A DNA stretch of 35,286 bases from an uncultured Selenomonadaceae bacterium (GTDB lineage Bacteria > Bacillota > Negativicutes > Selenomonadales > Selenomonadaceae), in contig CAJOIA010000017.1 of the NCBI GenBank assembly GCA_905234505.1, positions 1 through 35,286 on the forward strand, written 5' to 3'. Under the pieces are notes generated by a model, which was not told the DNA's origin, did no database searches, and was given only the letters and a program-made list of their open reading frames with translations. Both the position numbers and the translations under genes were made by a program. Positions 10,783 to 21,548 of this stretch are shown here, piece by piece; within the stretch, counting starts at the first letter, position 1, and every line of letters begins with the position of its first letter.

Positions 10783-12015
10783 TTGGGAAATTTAAAAATT
10801 AATTTATCAAAGCAAATCAGTTTGACTTACGGACTAATCTTATTCATAGTAATGTTTTTTACAGGAATTTTAACGACGGGCGGCGTCTATTATTTATTTT
10901 TTCACCAAGCCGAGCGCGCGCTGGATATCTCCATTAACAGGACGATTGAAACTGCGCCGCAAATTCAAAGCCTCGACGAAAATTTTTTTAACACGATAAA
11001 ACTTCTGCCGAGTGTGACTTTGCGCGTCACCAATTCCACAGGCAAAGTAATTTTAGACAGTAGCCCCACTTTACCTGAAACTGCAGAAATTTTAAAATCT
11101 GCGCGACAAAAGCCACCACTTTTCGCAAATCCAAATTACACATTGATTGAAACTGAAAAATCTTTCCTGTACTACAAAGAAATTTCGCTAAAAATCGGCA
11201 CGGAAACTTTCAATTTTCATTTTCTGCGAATGATAACATTTGAAAGACAATATATCCGACACCTGCTGAGAATTTTATTTGCGATAAATTTAATCGGTCT
11301 ATTTATGGCGGTAATTGCGGGTGGCATTTTCATTAAGCAACGACTGCTGAATAAAATTGAGGAAAATTTTAACCGCCAACAACAATTTATTCTAGACGCC
11401 TCACACGAATTCAAAACGCCAATAACGATTATTCACGGCTATTCGGATATGCTGAAAAGTTTTGGCACAGCCGACCCCGAGCTTGTTGCAGAGGCGGCGG
11501 AGGCTATTCAAAATTCCTCAAAAAATATGCAGACGCTGGTTGAAAATCTGTTGTTCCTGGCGCACGCTGACCAAAATAATCAGCCGCTTAATAAAGTTCC
11601 TGTTGAAATTCATTCGCTTCTGCGCGAAGTCGTTGAAAGTTTTAAAAATCCGCGCCTTGAATTTATCGGCAATGAGAAAATTGAAATTATCGGCGATGCT
11701 GAAGCACTGAAAAAAATGTTTGCCGCCTTCATTGATAACGCGCTCATTTACAGCAGCAAAAAAGTTACCGTGACGATTGAAAATTCCACAGTGAAAATTA
11801 TTGACAGCGGCATTGGAATTGCGCCGGAAAATCTCAACAAGATTTTTGATAGGTTCTTCCGCGCTGATAAATCCCGTACGAAAATTGACGGCAAAAGTTT
11901 ATTCGGACTCGGATTGCCCATTGCAAAATGGATTGCCGATAATCACGAAATTAAAATTAAAATCGATAGCACAATTGGCGCCGGTTCGACTTTTACATTG
12001 ACTTTTGCCCGCTGA
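10783..12015 (+). CDS. Sensor histidine kinase (TTG start)
   Basis: Two TM segments, H-box QQFILDASHEFKTPITIIHGYSDML, N-box FIDNALIYS, DSGIGIAPENLNKIFDRFFRADKSR, GLGLPIAKWI. Confidence 0.95.
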   Translation: MGNLKINLSKQISLTYGLILFIVMFFTGILTTGGVYYLFFHQAERALDISINRTIETAPQIQSLDENFFNTIKLLPSVTLRVTNSTGKVILDSSPTLPETAEILKSARQKPPLFANPNYTLIETEKSFLYYKEISLKIGTETFNFHFLRMITFERQYIRHLLRILFAINLIGLFMAVIAGGIFIKQRLLNKIEENFNRQQQFILDASHEFKTPITIIHGYSDMLKSFGTADPELVAEAAEAIQNSSKNMQTLVENLLFLAHADQNNQPLNKVPVEIHSLLREVVESFKNPRLEFIGNEKIEIIGDAEALKKMFAAFIDNALIYSSKKVTVTIENSTVKIIDSGIGIAPENLNKIFDRFFRADKSRTKIDGKSLFGLGLPIAKWIADNHEIKIKIDSTIGAGSTFTLTFAR

Positions 12016-12032
12016 ATAAATATAATTCCAAA

Positions 12033-12072
12033 TCGCAAGCGTACCCGCGCGGACGCTATGCGAATTTTTTTT
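12033..12072 (+). terminator. Imperfect terminator-like hairpin after histidine kinase
   Basis: CGCAAGCGTACCCGCGCGGACGCTATGCG then AATTTTTTTT. Confidence 0.6.
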
Positions 12073-12125
12073 CCGAATCATTATCTAGCTCGTATCCAAA
12101 GCGAACGAGACCGGAGGTATTTGTT

Positions 12126-12407
12126 ATGACAAAAATTTTAGATTTTAAGCAGGATTTAACAGCGGCAGAAAAATTCAGCTTGGTTAAACGCGAAGCCATT
12201 TATACAGGAATAGCGTTAGCTGGGCTGATTATTTTTTGGCTAATCGCAGGTTTCGGTTTGTCTAATGTCGATGTTAAAATTTTTCATTTGCCTTTGTGGG
12301 CGGTAGCGGGCTCAATCGGCGTGTGGTTTTTCGCAATTTTTATCAGCTTCATTTTGAGCAGGAAACTTTTCAAGAATATAAATTTGGGCGGTGAAGGCGA
12401 TGAATGA
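12126..12407 (+). CDS. yhdT: YhdT/DUF997-family small membrane protein
   Basis: Two-TM 93 aa protein directly upstream of a PanF-like symporter; EAIYTGIALAGLIIFWLIAGFGL, FHLPLWAVAGSIGVWFFAIFISFIL. Confidence 0.75.
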   Translation: MTKILDFKQDLTAAEKFSLVKREAIYTGIALAGLIIFWLIAGFGLSNVDVKIFHLPLWAVAGSIGVWFFAIFISFILSRKLFKNINLGGEGDE

Positions 12408-13869
12408 GCAAGGAAGTTTCGCCGCGCTTTTGCCGCTGGTAATTTTTATGGTGGTGATGGTGGGAATTAGCATTTTCGTCCGCCACCAGCAGGCAGGTAA
12501 AAATTTTGTCGGAAATTATTTTATCGGCAACCGCTCATTGGGCGGTTTTGTTTTGGCTATGACGACGGTAGCAACGTACAGCTCAGTTAGCTCATTTGTC
12601 GGCGGACCTGGTATGGCGTTTCAAATCGGCTTTGGCTGGATTTATATGGCAGTTGTGCAAGTTACGGCAATTTTTTTAGTGCTGGGAATTTTCGGCAAGC
12701 GCGTAGCATTATTGGCGCGAAAATTAAACGCTGTGACTGTGGTGGACATAATACGCGCACGGTTTCAATCTGACTTTTTAGCGGCAGTGGCGGCGTTCGT
12801 TATAGTTTTATTCTTCTGCGGAACAATGACGGCTCAATTTGTAGGCGGCGCAAAATTATTTGCAGCTGTCACGGGCTACAGCTACGAAACAGGATTAATT
12901 TTATTCGGCTTGGTCGTGGTAATTTACACTTCCATTGGCGGCTTTCGCGCAGTGGCACTAACTGATACCTGCTGCGCGCTGATTATGATGGTCGGAATAG
13001 TTTTATTGCTGCACTATGTTTTAGAGGCGGGCGGCGGCTATGAACAAATAATGACTTCAATTGAGGCGAATCATCCGGAAATGCTCGAACCGTTTTCATT
13101 CGGCAATATGCCTTGGACAATTTATTTTACGCAGTGGTTATTGGTAGGAATTTGCACAATCGCTTTGCCTCAATCGGTCGTGCGTGGAATTAGCTATAAA
13201 AATACTGAAGGCTTACATAGCGCAATGTTAATCGGCACGGCGGTTGTCGGTTTTATGAATATCGGAATAAATTTCACTGGAATATTAGCGCACGGCGTTT
13301 TAACGGGCTCACCTGCAGATTATGGCGGCGTCGATAATATCATACCAACAACGATTGTAACGGTAATGCCAAAAGAATTGGTCGGGCTGGCAATAATCGG
13401 TCCCTTAGCGGCGTCAATTTCAACAATATCAGGTTTATTAATCGTGGCGTCGAGCGCGATAATCAAGGACGTTTATATGCATTACAAACCAAATGCTGAA
13501 AGTTCGCGGCTGAGAATTTTATCAATGGCAACGACGGCGATAATTGGCGGTGCGGTTTTTGTGATAGCTTTGACGCCTCCAAGTTTGATCTGGCTGATAA
13601 ATATGTTTGCATTCGGCGGGCTTGAAACTGCATTTTTCTGGACCTTGCTACTCGGCTTATTTTGGAAGGGTGCAAATAAATTCGGCGCGTTACTTTCAAT
13701 GACAGGCGGCACCTTAATCTACTGCGCGACGCAAGCGGCAGGATTTAAAATTCTAAATTTGCATCAAATCACGATAGGAATAACGATTTCGCTGATATTG
13801 TTTTTAATCGGCTCATATTTCGGCAGACCTTCAGACAAAAAAACGCTAAAAATTTTCTTCCCACAATAA
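12400..13869 (+). CDS. panF: Sodium/pantothenate symporter-like (SSS family)
   Basis: NYFIGNRSLGGFVLAMTTVATYSSVSSFVGGPGMAFQIGFGWIYMA, RFQSDFLAAVAAF, TLLLGLFWKGANKFGAL. Confidence 0.85.
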   Translation: MNEQGSFAALLPLVIFMVVMVGISIFVRHQQAGKNFVGNYFIGNRSLGGFVLAMTTVATYSSVSSFVGGPGMAFQIGFGWIYMAVVQVTAIFLVLGIFGKRVALLARKLNAVTVVDIIRARFQSDFLAAVAAFVIVLFFCGTMTAQFVGGAKLFAAVTGYSYETGLILFGLVVVIYTSIGGFRAVALTDTCCALIMMVGIVLLLHYVLEAGGGYEQIMTSIEANHPEMLEPFSFGNMPWTIYFTQWLLVGICTIALPQSVVRGISYKNTEGLHSAMLIGTAVVGFMNIGINFTGILAHGVLTGSPADYGGVDNIIPTTIVTVMPKELVGLAIIGPLAASISTISGLLIVASSAIIKDVYMHYKPNAESSRLRILSMATTAIIGGAVFVIALTPPSLIWLINMFAFGGLETAFFWTLLLGLFWKGANKFGALLSMTGGTLIYCATQAAGFKILNLHQITIGITISLILFLIGSYFGRPSDKKTLKIFFPQ

Positions 13870-13872
13870 ATT

Positions 13873-13908
13873 CTGCGCGACGTTAAAAAAAGACGCCGCG
13901 CTTTTTTT
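13873..13908 (+). terminator. Rho-independent terminator after panF, containing a CTGCGCGA copy
   Basis: GCGCG-A-CGT...ACG-C-CGCGC followed by TTTTTTTATT. Confidence 0.85.
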
Positions 13909-13966
13909 ATTAAATTAAACGTGTTATAATGCTTTGAAATTTATTATTTTGAATGGAGTGAAGGCT

Positions 13967-15718
13967 TTGCGGAATTTGTTAAAAAAATTGTTCTTGTCGG
14001 TCGCGTTGGCGGTTTTCATGATGTCGCGCAGTGCGTTTGCAATGCCGGAGATTATGCCACTGGACAAAGTTAAAAACGGTATGCACGGTACAGCTTATAC
14101 AATTATTGAAAATACCGGAGTCATAGAATCTTTCAACGTTGAAATTCTTGGAATTATGGATAACGGCAAAGGCTCATCAAGAAAAATAATGGCAAAGGCT
14201 TCCGGCGCGGCGGTTGAAAAAACCGGCGGTATTTTGCAAGGAATGAGCGGCAGTCCTGTTTATATAAATGGCAAACTAGTAGGTGCATTGTCAGCTGGTT
14301 TGAAAGAAATGAATCCATACATTTTTTTTATTACGCCAATTGAGAATATGTTAAAAATTTGGGAGATGCCCGATACAAAAAATATCCAGATTAACAAACC
14401 GCCGAAGAAAGAAAATGATTCGGAAATGGCAACGGTATTTTTTAGCGGCTTCGACAGCAAAGGCTTAAATTTCCTTGAGCGTGAACTTGAGCCGCTTGGT
14501 TTTAAAAATTTTTATGTGATTTCAAATTCTAAGGATCATAACCCAATAAAACGCAATGCCACGCTTGAACCTGGCGGCGCTTTTGGCGTAGCTGTAGTTT
14601 GCGGCGATTTTCTGGTTGGCGCCACCGGCACTGTCACTGCTGTTGACGGCAAAAAAATACTGGGTTTCGGTCACTCTTTCGCACATGCAGGAAACGTCAA
14701 TTTTTTTATGATGGATTCTGAAGTTATCGGCTCAGTGAGCGGCGAAAACGGCAACGGCATTAAAGTTGCAACGGTCGGTAATATCATTGGGCGCATTAAT
14801 CAAGATCGCGAAGATGGCGTTGCGGGCATTTTGGGAAAATTTCCGTCCGTCATTCCCATAACAGTTAAAATTAAAGACATTGCTAACGGCAAAGTTGAAA
14901 CGTACCACGCCAAAATTGCTTATAATGAAATGCTCGTTCCAAAACTCGGTACGGCTATTGCCTATTCGGCGCTCTCAAAAACTTTCGATTCACTTGCTGA
15001 AAGTACAGTTTCTGTCGAATTTAAAATCAAAACTAACGCGGTTGCAAGCGGCGAAATTTCGCGAAAAAATATGTATTACAGCCAATCTGACGTCGGTCAA
15101 TTGGCAATGGCTGAACTTATGCAGGCTCTGAATTTGATTTGCTCGAATACCACAACTGAGCCGGAAATTTACAGCATTGAAGTTAATGTAGAAATGGAAT
15201 CCGAGCGCCGCACTGCAAGTTTAGTTTCTGCTAAGCCGGATAAGGAACTTGTTAAACCAGGCGATACAGTCAATCTTACTTTGACAATTCAGCCCTATCG
15301 CAAACCCGAAGAAAGATTTGTAATTCCTTACACAGTGCCGCTCACTCGCAGAGAGGGACCGCTGGTTTTGGATATTCACGGCGGCGCGCTTGTTCCTGTC
15401 GTTCAATCTTCCGGCGGTATTCAACCTTCAACCGGAACGCCAATGCAAAATTACCAAAATCAGATCATTAAATTGCTTGGCTCTAACCGAAATAATCAGC
15501 TAATTCTTGAGCTTAACTCCGCGCCCACTCTTAAAACCGACAAGGAGCGCAAGCAAGAAGTTAAGCGCCTTAAAAAAGTTCAAAAACAAATCACCGAGCT
15601 GGGACTCAAAGCGCCCATTTCAACTAATAAATTTGACATAGGGTATATAATTGACAACGTAATTCAAGTTAGTATTAACGTGGACAAATTTGACGGGAAT
15701 ATTAATCGGAAGGATTGA
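13967..15718 (+). CDS. SpoIVB-type S55 peptidase domain protein, secreted (TTG start)
   Basis: Signal peptide [104 protein letters not shown] at about 13924. Confidence 0.82.
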   Translation: MRNLLKKLFLSVALAVFMMSRSAFAMPEIMPLDKVKNGMHGTAYTIIENTGVIESFNVEILGIMDNGKGSSRKIMAKASGAAVEKTGGILQGMSGSPVYINGKLVGALSAGLKEMNPYIFFITPIENMLKIWEMPDTKNIQINKPPKKENDSEMATVFFSGFDSKGLNFLERELEPLGFKNFYVISNSKDHNPIKRNATLEPGGAFGVAVVCGDFLVGATGTVTAVDGKKILGFGHSFAHAGNVNFFMMDSEVIGSVSGENGNGIKVATVGNIIGRINQDREDGVAGILGKFPSVIPITVKIKDIANGKVETYHAKIAYNEMLVPKLGTAIAYSALSKTFDSLAESTVSVEFKIKTNAVASGEISRKNMYYSQSDVGQLAMAELMQALNLICSNTTTEPEIYSIEVNVEMESERRTASLVSAKPDKELVKPGDTVNLTLTIQPYRKPEERFVIPYTVPLTRREGPLVLDIHGGALVPVVQSSGGIQPSTGTPMQNYQNQIIKLLGSNRNNQLILELNSAPTLKTDKERKQEVKRLKKVQKQITELGLKAPISTNKFDIGYIIDNVIQVSINVDKFDGNINRKD

Positions 15719-16989
15719 AGATTTTGGAAAGACTTGTAATACACGGCGGAAAAAGGCTAACCGGTACGGTGAAAATCAGCGGCGCAAAGAATGCAGTGCT
15801 TCCCGTCATTGCGGCGACGCTACTCGGGCAAGACAAAGCTACCTGCCTTGAAGACGTGCCGAACCTTGACGACGTACGAACTATCAGCGAAGTTTTAAAA
15901 ACGCTTGGTGTCAAAGTTAATCACGATTTTGAAAATAAAACCTTGACTGTCGACGCGTCGAATATTGAAAATGTCGTTGCGCCATATGATTTAGTGCGGA
16001 AAATGCGCGCGTCATTTTTGATAATGGGACCGCTTTTAGCGCGGCACGGCGAAGCGAAAATTTCATTACCTGGCGGCTGCGCGATTGGTACACGACCGAT
16101 TGACCTGCACTTGAAAGGCTTTGCAGCGTTGGGCGCGAAAATTGATATTGGACACGGCGATATTTCAGCGGTTGCGTCGAATGGTTTGAAAGGCGCTCGA
16201 ATTTATTTAGATTTCCCAAGCGTTGGTGCCACTGAAAATATTTTAATGGCGGCGTCGATGGCTGAAGGGCAAACTGTTCTGGAAAATCCCGCGCAAGAGC
16301 CGGAAATTGTCGACCTTGCTAATTATCTTAACATTATGGGGGCGAAAATTCGCGGCGCTGGCACGAACGTTATTAAAATTGAGGGCGTCAAAAAATTAAT
16401 CGCTCACGACTACACGATTATTCCCGACCGAATTGAAGCAGGTACTTACATGATAGCGGCAGCAATGACAAAGGGCGACGTGTATATTGCCAATGCGATC
16501 AGCGAGCATTTGAAGCCAGTTATCGCCAAATTGAAAGAGGCGGGCGTCAATGTTGTTGAAGACGTTGACGGTATCCGCGTTTCATGCAATATTCGCCCGC
16601 GCGCTGTGGATATTAAAACTCTGCCATATCCTGGCTTTCCTACCGATATGCAGGCGCAATTTATGGCGATGTTGACGATTGCTGAAGGTACTAGTATGGT
16701 CACTGAAACTGTCTTTGAAAATCGATTCATGCACGTTGACGAATTGCGGCGTATGGGTGCTAAAATTAAAATTGACGGGCGCACTTCATTTGTCGAAGGT
16801 CAGGAAAAATTGACAGGTTGCCAAGTTAAGGCCACCGACCTTCGCGCAGGGGCGGCTATAGTTTTAGCCGGATTGGTGGCGGACGGCGAAACGCAAATTG
16901 GTTATATTCACCACATTGACAGAGGCTATGATAATCTCGTTCAAAAACTTGTGAGTCTCGGCGCAGATATTAAGCGCATTGATATTTAA
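15715..16989 (+). CDS. murA: UDP-N-acetylglucosamine 1-carboxyvinyltransferase
   Basis: [93 protein letters not shown]; start TTG at 15715 or 15724. Confidence 0.96.
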   Translation: MKILERLVIHGGKRLTGTVKISGAKNAVLPVIAATLLGQDKATCLEDVPNLDDVRTISEVLKTLGVKVNHDFENKTLTVDASNIENVVAPYDLVRKMRASFLIMGPLLARHGEAKISLPGGCAIGTRPIDLHLKGFAALGAKIDIGHGDISAVASNGLKGARIYLDFPSVGATENILMAASMAEGQTVLENPAQEPEIVDLANYLNIMGAKIRGAGTNVIKIEGVKKLIAHDYTIIPDRIEAGTYMIAAAMTKGDVYIANAISEHLKPVIAKLKEAGVNVVEDVDGIRVSCNIRPRAVDIKTLPYPGFPTDMQAQFMAMLTIAEGTSMVTETVFENRFMHVDELRRMGAKIKIDGRTSFVEGQEKLTGCQVKATDLRAGAAIVLAGLVADGETQIGYIHHIDRGYDNLVQKLVSLGADIKRIDI

Positions 16990-17546
16990 AATAACTTGCG
17001 CTTGAAATTTTTAGTCACGCTCCCCAAATTAAATCTCAAGCTTTTGGTAAGGGAATTGCTGAGTTTTTCAAGTTGCTTAAAAAATTTTTTCCCAAAACCA
17101 AAACAGCCTAAAATCGATTTCAAAATATCGGTGATAATCGGCGGGAAAATTCCAACGTTCGTGTAGCGCAATATAAAATGCTGAATGAGGTAACCAATCA
17201 CTGTATTTAAAAAGCCGAAAAAGCTACCAATTAGCCCGAATGCCGAATTTATCATCAATAAAATTTTATCCAGCAGAAAAAATACCATTGCGCCGAAGCC
17301 ATTTATTATCAGCGTCAAAAGTTGTATCACTGAGCTAAAAATTAATGACAAGCCGCCCAGAATTTTTGTAACGATTAAGAGCACGAAATTTAAAATGGTG
17401 GCTATTAATCCGATAAGCCCGCCGATTAACGCGGTGATTGAGCTCCAAATTGGCGACAGTATTAAAAGTACCAATGCCGCTAGGATTATGAAGGCGATTT
17501 TTATATTTATTAATTTTATGAGCGACACAAAAATTTTTGCCAGCAT
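16986..17546 (-). CDS. Hydrophobic Gly/Ile/Leu-rich protein of unknown function
   Basis: 186 aa ORF with several hydrophobic segments ([12 protein letters not shown]..., [28 protein letters not shown]...), RBS GGAGG upstream; convergent with murA, stop codons overlapping in TTAA. Confidence 0.65.
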   Translation of the reverse strand: MLAKIFVSLIKLINIKIAFIILAALVLLILSPIWSSITALIGGLIGLIATILNFVLLIVTKILGGLSLIFSSVIQLLTLIINGFGAMVFFLLDKILLMINSAFGLIGSFFGFLNTVIGYLIQHFILRYTNVGIFPPIITDILKSILGCFGFGKKFFKQLEKLSNSLTKSLRFNLGSVTKNFKRKLF

Positions 17547-17631
17547 TAATTTTACCTCCGAGATTTTTTGAAAGAATTATAATGGCACTTGTCAAATTTG
17601 TGTTGGTATGCTTTAACAATTCAAAAATAAA

Positions 17632-17672
17632 AAAGCCGGTTGGAATTAAATCCAATCGGCATTTTTTTTATT
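17632..17672 (-). terminator. Terminator downstream of pfkA (symmetric hairpin)
   Basis: GCCGGTTGGAATTAAATCCAATCGGC flanked by A and T tracts. Confidence 0.85.
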
Positions 17673-17687
17673 GGTGCTACAAAAATT

Positions 17688-18650
17688 TTACGCAAGAACT
17701 CTGGCAAGGCGCATTAATTGCGGATCGAGTTGTTTTTTATTGTTAACGGCGTCGTGCAGGTTAATGGAAACGACGTGCCCGCGATTGAAACCGAAAACAA
17801 TATCAGACAAGCCAGAAATAATTGCAAGCGCTGCATTTTCGCCAAGACGGCTAGCATTGACGCGGTCGATAACTGAAGGAGAGCCGCCGCGCTGAATGTG
17901 CCCAAGTTTAGAAACGCGCGTATCACGTCCGGTTTTTTCAGCAACAATCGGACCAAGTTCACTAGCTTTGCCCGCGCCTTCTGCAACTACCATCAAAATA
18001 TAACGTTTGCCTTTTTCATATTCAGCCTTCATACTTTCGCAAATTTCGTCAATATCGAAAGGTTCTTCCGGAACAAGAATATATTCAGCGCCGCCGGAAA
18101 TGCCAGCAACCATAGCCAACCAGCCGCTATTTCTGCCCATAACTTCAAGAACAATAATTCTGCGGTGAGCCGAAGCGGTATCGCGCAGTTTGTTCATTGC
18201 GTCAATAATGGTATTAGCCGCCGTATCACAGCCGATAGTATATTCAGAGCCCCAAACGTCATTGTCAATCGTGCCAGGCAAACCGACAATCGGCAAACCG
18301 GTTTCTTGGCTAAGAGTTGAAGCGCCGCGCAATGAGCCGTCGCCGCCGACAACTACCAAGCCTTGAATGCCGCGATCTACCAGATTTTTATAGCCGAGCA
18401 TACGACCTTCAGGCGTAGTGAAGCGTCTGCAACGCGCAGTACCTAAAAATGTTCCGCCGCGTTGAATAATATCGCCGACGTCTTTTGATTCCATTTCAAA
18501 CATATCTTCGTCAAGCAGACCATGATAGCCGCCGCGAATACCCCAAACTTTAACACCTTGATGAAGAGCAGTTCTAGTTACGGCACGCACCGCCGCATTC
18601 ATACCCGGACTATCTCCGCCGGACGTCATAACTGCTATACTTTTGAGCAT
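17688..18650 (-). CDS. pfkA: ATP-dependent 6-phosphofructokinase
   Basis: IAVMTSGGDSPGMNAAVRAV, GGTFLGTARC, VVGGDGSLRGA, GLPGTIDNDVWGSEYTIGCDTA, EVMGRNSGWLA, LGHIQRGGSPSVIDR. Confidence 0.97.
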   Translation of the reverse strand: MLKSIAVMTSGGDSPGMNAAVRAVTRTALHQGVKVWGIRGGYHGLLDEDMFEMESKDVGDIIQRGGTFLGTARCRRFTTPEGRMLGYKNLVDRGIQGLVVVGGDGSLRGASTLSQETGLPIVGLPGTIDNDVWGSEYTIGCDTAANTIIDAMNKLRDTASAHRRIIVLEVMGRNSGWLAMVAGISGGAEYILVPEEPFDIDEICESMKAEYEKGKRYILMVVAEGAGKASELGPIVAEKTGRDTRVSKLGHIQRGGSPSVIDRVNASRLGENAALAIISGLSDIVFGFNRGHVVSINLHDAVNNKKQLDPQLMRLARVLA

Positions 18651-18800
18651 ACATAATCCTCCCTTGCTTAAACTACAAACAAACTTTTTAGTATGATAAC
18701 ATAATTTCGCCGATTTGCAAACAAATTATTTATCAAGCATTTCTTTATTTTTATTAATCCGCTGTGCTATAATTAAAAAAAATTTTTGGGAGAGTGTTTT

Positions 18801-20150
18801 ATGTTAGTTTATCCAGAGTCTAAAATTTATATTTTGTGTCCTGGCAATAATCGCAGCGAAACTGCCGAGCGTTGCCACCAGCTGGCGTCTCAGCTCATTA
18901 GGTTAAATCTCGATACATATATGATTTATTTGCCGAGCGTTGAAGATTTTAATGCTGAAAATCCGGTTGACGCGGCGTATCAAGAATATAATATTCCCTA
19001 TGACAGCGGCGTTGAAGATGACGCGAAGAATATTTTAATCGTGCCGGAAGTTGCCGCAACTTATTTGTACTTGACGAAGGAAACGCGCCGCGTGCTTTGG
19101 TGGGTTGACGTGAAAGCTTTTCTGCGCGATATTGCAGTTAAAGCCATAGACCAAATTGAAAATATTTTAGCTGAACCAATGCCAAGATTTTTCAGTTTCA
19201 ATCGCTTTGATAGCGATGTTGAGCATTGGACTCAAAGCGAATATGCACGGCAATTTTTAAAAGTTAATGGCGTGCCCGACGAAAAAATTTTTAGCGTTAG
19301 CGACCACCTTACGCAGAATTTTATTGAAACAGCCAAGCCCTCTGACAAAAAGAATCTCATTGCATACAAAAAGACCAGCGACAAAGATTTTACCGATGTT
19401 GTCAAAGATTTGTCCGAAAATGAATGGTGGCCTGTTGAAGATGCGCGACCGGAAATTGTTCAGAAGCTTTTTGATAGGGCTAAGATTTATGTTGATTTTG
19501 GCGAATTGGCGTCCAAAGAACAGTTAATGCGCGAGGCGGCGCTTTCAAATTGCGTAATTATCACGGGCAAGCGCGGCGTGGCGGCTAATGACATTGATAT
19601 TAATATCCCCGCCGAATTTAAATTTGAAGAGACTGTCGATTCTGCCGTTGACGTTGCCGCAAAAATCCAGGACGTTATTAAAAATTTCGAGGCTGAACTT
19701 GATAAACAACAAGATTTTCGCAATGAAATTCTGCGCGAGAAAAATAATATGTTCAATGAGTTGCAGGCGGCGCTTGAAGTTAAGCCCGCTGAAAAAATTT
19801 CTGCCGGTATTATTTATGGTATGAGCAATATTGGCAGGGCGATTGCTGAGATTTTAATTAAGCAGGACGGCGAAATTCTGCCTCAATTTATTGTTGACGA
19901 TACAGCGGAGCTTAGCGGTGAGGAGGTTTCGCACGAGCAAAATCGCCATTATTTGAATTTGAATAATCATCGCCTGCAAATTATTTCCGGCGCCGTTGCA
20001 AAATTTTTGTACAATGAAGGGCGCATTCAAAAATTTATCGTTCCAACTGACGCGAAAGAGTACATTGACATTGTTAAACGCGCGATTAATCCGGCGGACG
20101 AAGATATTATTGTTTTGAAACTCGAGGTTAGCGAAAATGAACAAGATTAA
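18801..20150 (+). CDS. Glycosyltransferase-like/surface carbohydrate protein with C-terminal Rossmann-like segment
   Basis: KIYILCPGNNRSETAERCHQLASQLIRLN..., ILIVPEVAATYLYLTKETRRVLWWVDV; GIIYGMSNIGRAIAEIL in C-terminal part; RBS GGGAGAG. Confidence 0.6.
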   Translation: MLVYPESKIYILCPGNNRSETAERCHQLASQLIRLNLDTYMIYLPSVEDFNAENPVDAAYQEYNIPYDSGVEDDAKNILIVPEVAATYLYLTKETRRVLWWVDVKAFLRDIAVKAIDQIENILAEPMPRFFSFNRFDSDVEHWTQSEYARQFLKVNGVPDEKIFSVSDHLTQNFIETAKPSDKKNLIAYKKTSDKDFTDVVKDLSENEWWPVEDARPEIVQKLFDRAKIYVDFGELASKEQLMREAALSNCVIITGKRGVAANDIDINIPAEFKFEETVDSAVDVAAKIQDVIKNFEAELDKQQDFRNEILREKNNMFNELQAALEVKPAEKISAGIIYGMSNIGRAIAEILIKQDGEILPQFIVDDTAELSGEEVSHEQNRHYLNLNNHRLQIISGAVAKFLYNEGRIQKFIVPTDAKEYIDIVKRAINPADEDIIVLKLEVSENEQD

Positions 20151-20877
20151 AAAGTTAGCGGAAATTTTATCGCAAAGCAATCGCGCAGTATTTTTCGGCG
20201 GCGCGGGTATGTCAACTGAATCAGGAATACCGGATTTTCGCAGTGCAAATGGAATTTACAATCAGCGACTGCACAAGAATTTTCGCCCTGAAGAAATGGC
20301 GTCGCATACTTTTTTTATGAATTACCCCGAAGATTTTTTTGAATTTTACCGGACGCGCATTGTTTATCTTGACGCAAAACCCAACGCCGGTCATATTGCA
20401 TTGGCTGAACTTGAGCGCAGAAATATTTTAGCGGCGATTGTCACACAAAATATTGACGGTCTTCATCAAGCCGCCGGCTCAAAAACTGTGTACGAATTGC
20501 ACGGCTCGGTTCGCAGAGGTTTTTGTATTAAGTGCGGCGAAAATTACGATATGAATTACATTATGGAAAATAAACCGGTTCCGCACTGCGCGAAATGCGG
20601 CGGTATCGTTCGCCCTGACGTTGTGCTGTATGAAGAATCGCTTAACTATAATATTGTGCGGGCGTCGCGTAGGGCAATTATGGAGGCTGACACGCTGATT
20701 GTTGGCGGCACAAGCTTAGTTGTTTATCCTGCGGCGGGGCTTGTGGATTATTTTAACGGCGAATATTTGATTGTCATTAATAAAAGCGAGACGCGCGCCG
20801 ACCGAGAAGCCGAGCTGATTATCCGCGAAAATATTGGTGAAACTTTGAGCAAGGCGGTTGAATTAATTGGACAATAA
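20137..20877 (+). CDS. cobB: Sir2-family NAD-dependent protein deacetylase/deacylase
   Basis: VFFGGAGMSTESGIPDFRSANGIY, TQNIDGLHQAAGSKTVYELHGS, CIKCGENY...CAKCGGIVRPDVVLYEE, GGTSLVVYPAAGL. Confidence 0.95.
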   Translation: MNKIKKLAEILSQSNRAVFFGGAGMSTESGIPDFRSANGIYNQRLHKNFRPEEMASHTFFMNYPEDFFEFYRTRIVYLDAKPNAGHIALAELERRNILAAIVTQNIDGLHQAAGSKTVYELHGSVRRGFCIKCGENYDMNYIMENKPVPHCAKCGGIVRPDVVLYEESLNYNIVRASRRAIMEADTLIVGGTSLVVYPAAGLVDYFNGEYLIVINKSETRADREAELIIRENIGETLSKAVELIGQ

Positions 20878-21547
20878 AAAAGTTGCGTTTATAACCTGCG
20901 TTAACAGCGATTATTGGTATTCGGAATGCGTTTTGTACTTGAAACATTTGAAAATTCCCGCCGGTATGAGCGTTGAAATTATTCCTGTGAGAAATGCAAA
21001 ATCTATGACTGCGGGTTATAATTGGGCTATGAAAAATTCCGACGCGAAATATAAAATTTACCTGCACCAAGATACTTTTGTTGTGAATAAAAATCTTATT
21101 GCCGACCTGCTGAAAATTTTTGCTGATAAAAGTATCGGCGTGATTGGTATGATTGGATGTATGAATTTGCCCGCCACTGGCGTTTGGTGGGACGGCTTAC
21201 GAACTTTCGGGCGCGTTTTGCATGCGTGCGAACCTGAAAGCGTCGTTGATTCTGAATGCGACGAACCGGAAGGCGATTATCAAGAAGTTGAATCTGTCGA
21301 CGGCTTATTTTTGGCAACGCAATATGATTTGACTTGGCGCGAAGATTTATTTGACGGCTGGCACTTGTACGATACTTCGCTGTGTAAGGAAATGCAGCGG
21401 GCGGGCTATCGCGTGGTTGTGCCGAATCAAACTGCGGATTTTTGGTGTATTCATTGCCCGAAAGAAAAGCCGCTTGATCCGAAATATCGCCGGTATCAGA
21501 AAATTTTCCTGCGCGAATATGGCGATGAATTAAATCCGGAGGTTTAG
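20867..21547 (+). CDS. Glycosyltransferase family protein (StrF-type GT-A fold; TTG start)
   Basis: FITCVNSDYWYSECVLYLKHL, SMTAGYNWAMKNSDAKYKIYLHQDTFVVN, GVIGMIGC, VDGLFLATQYDL, FDGWHLYDTSLCKEMQRAGYRVVVPN. Confidence 0.85.
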   Translation: MDNKKVAFITCVNSDYWYSECVLYLKHLKIPAGMSVEIIPVRNAKSMTAGYNWAMKNSDAKYKIYLHQDTFVVNKNLIADLLKIFADKSIGVIGMIGCMNLPATGVWWDGLRTFGRVLHACEPESVVDSECDEPEGDYQEVESVDGLFLATQYDLTWREDLFDGWHLYDTSLCKEMQRAGYRVVVPNQTADFWCIHCPKEKPLDPKYRRYQKIFLREYGDELNPEV

Positions 21548-21548
21548 C

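Noticed and set aside
12087-12117. Short hairpin CTCGT...ACGAG just upstream of the yhdT RBS as a riboswitch
   Set aside because: Only a 5-bp stem; no conserved riboswitch or T-box elements recognisable.
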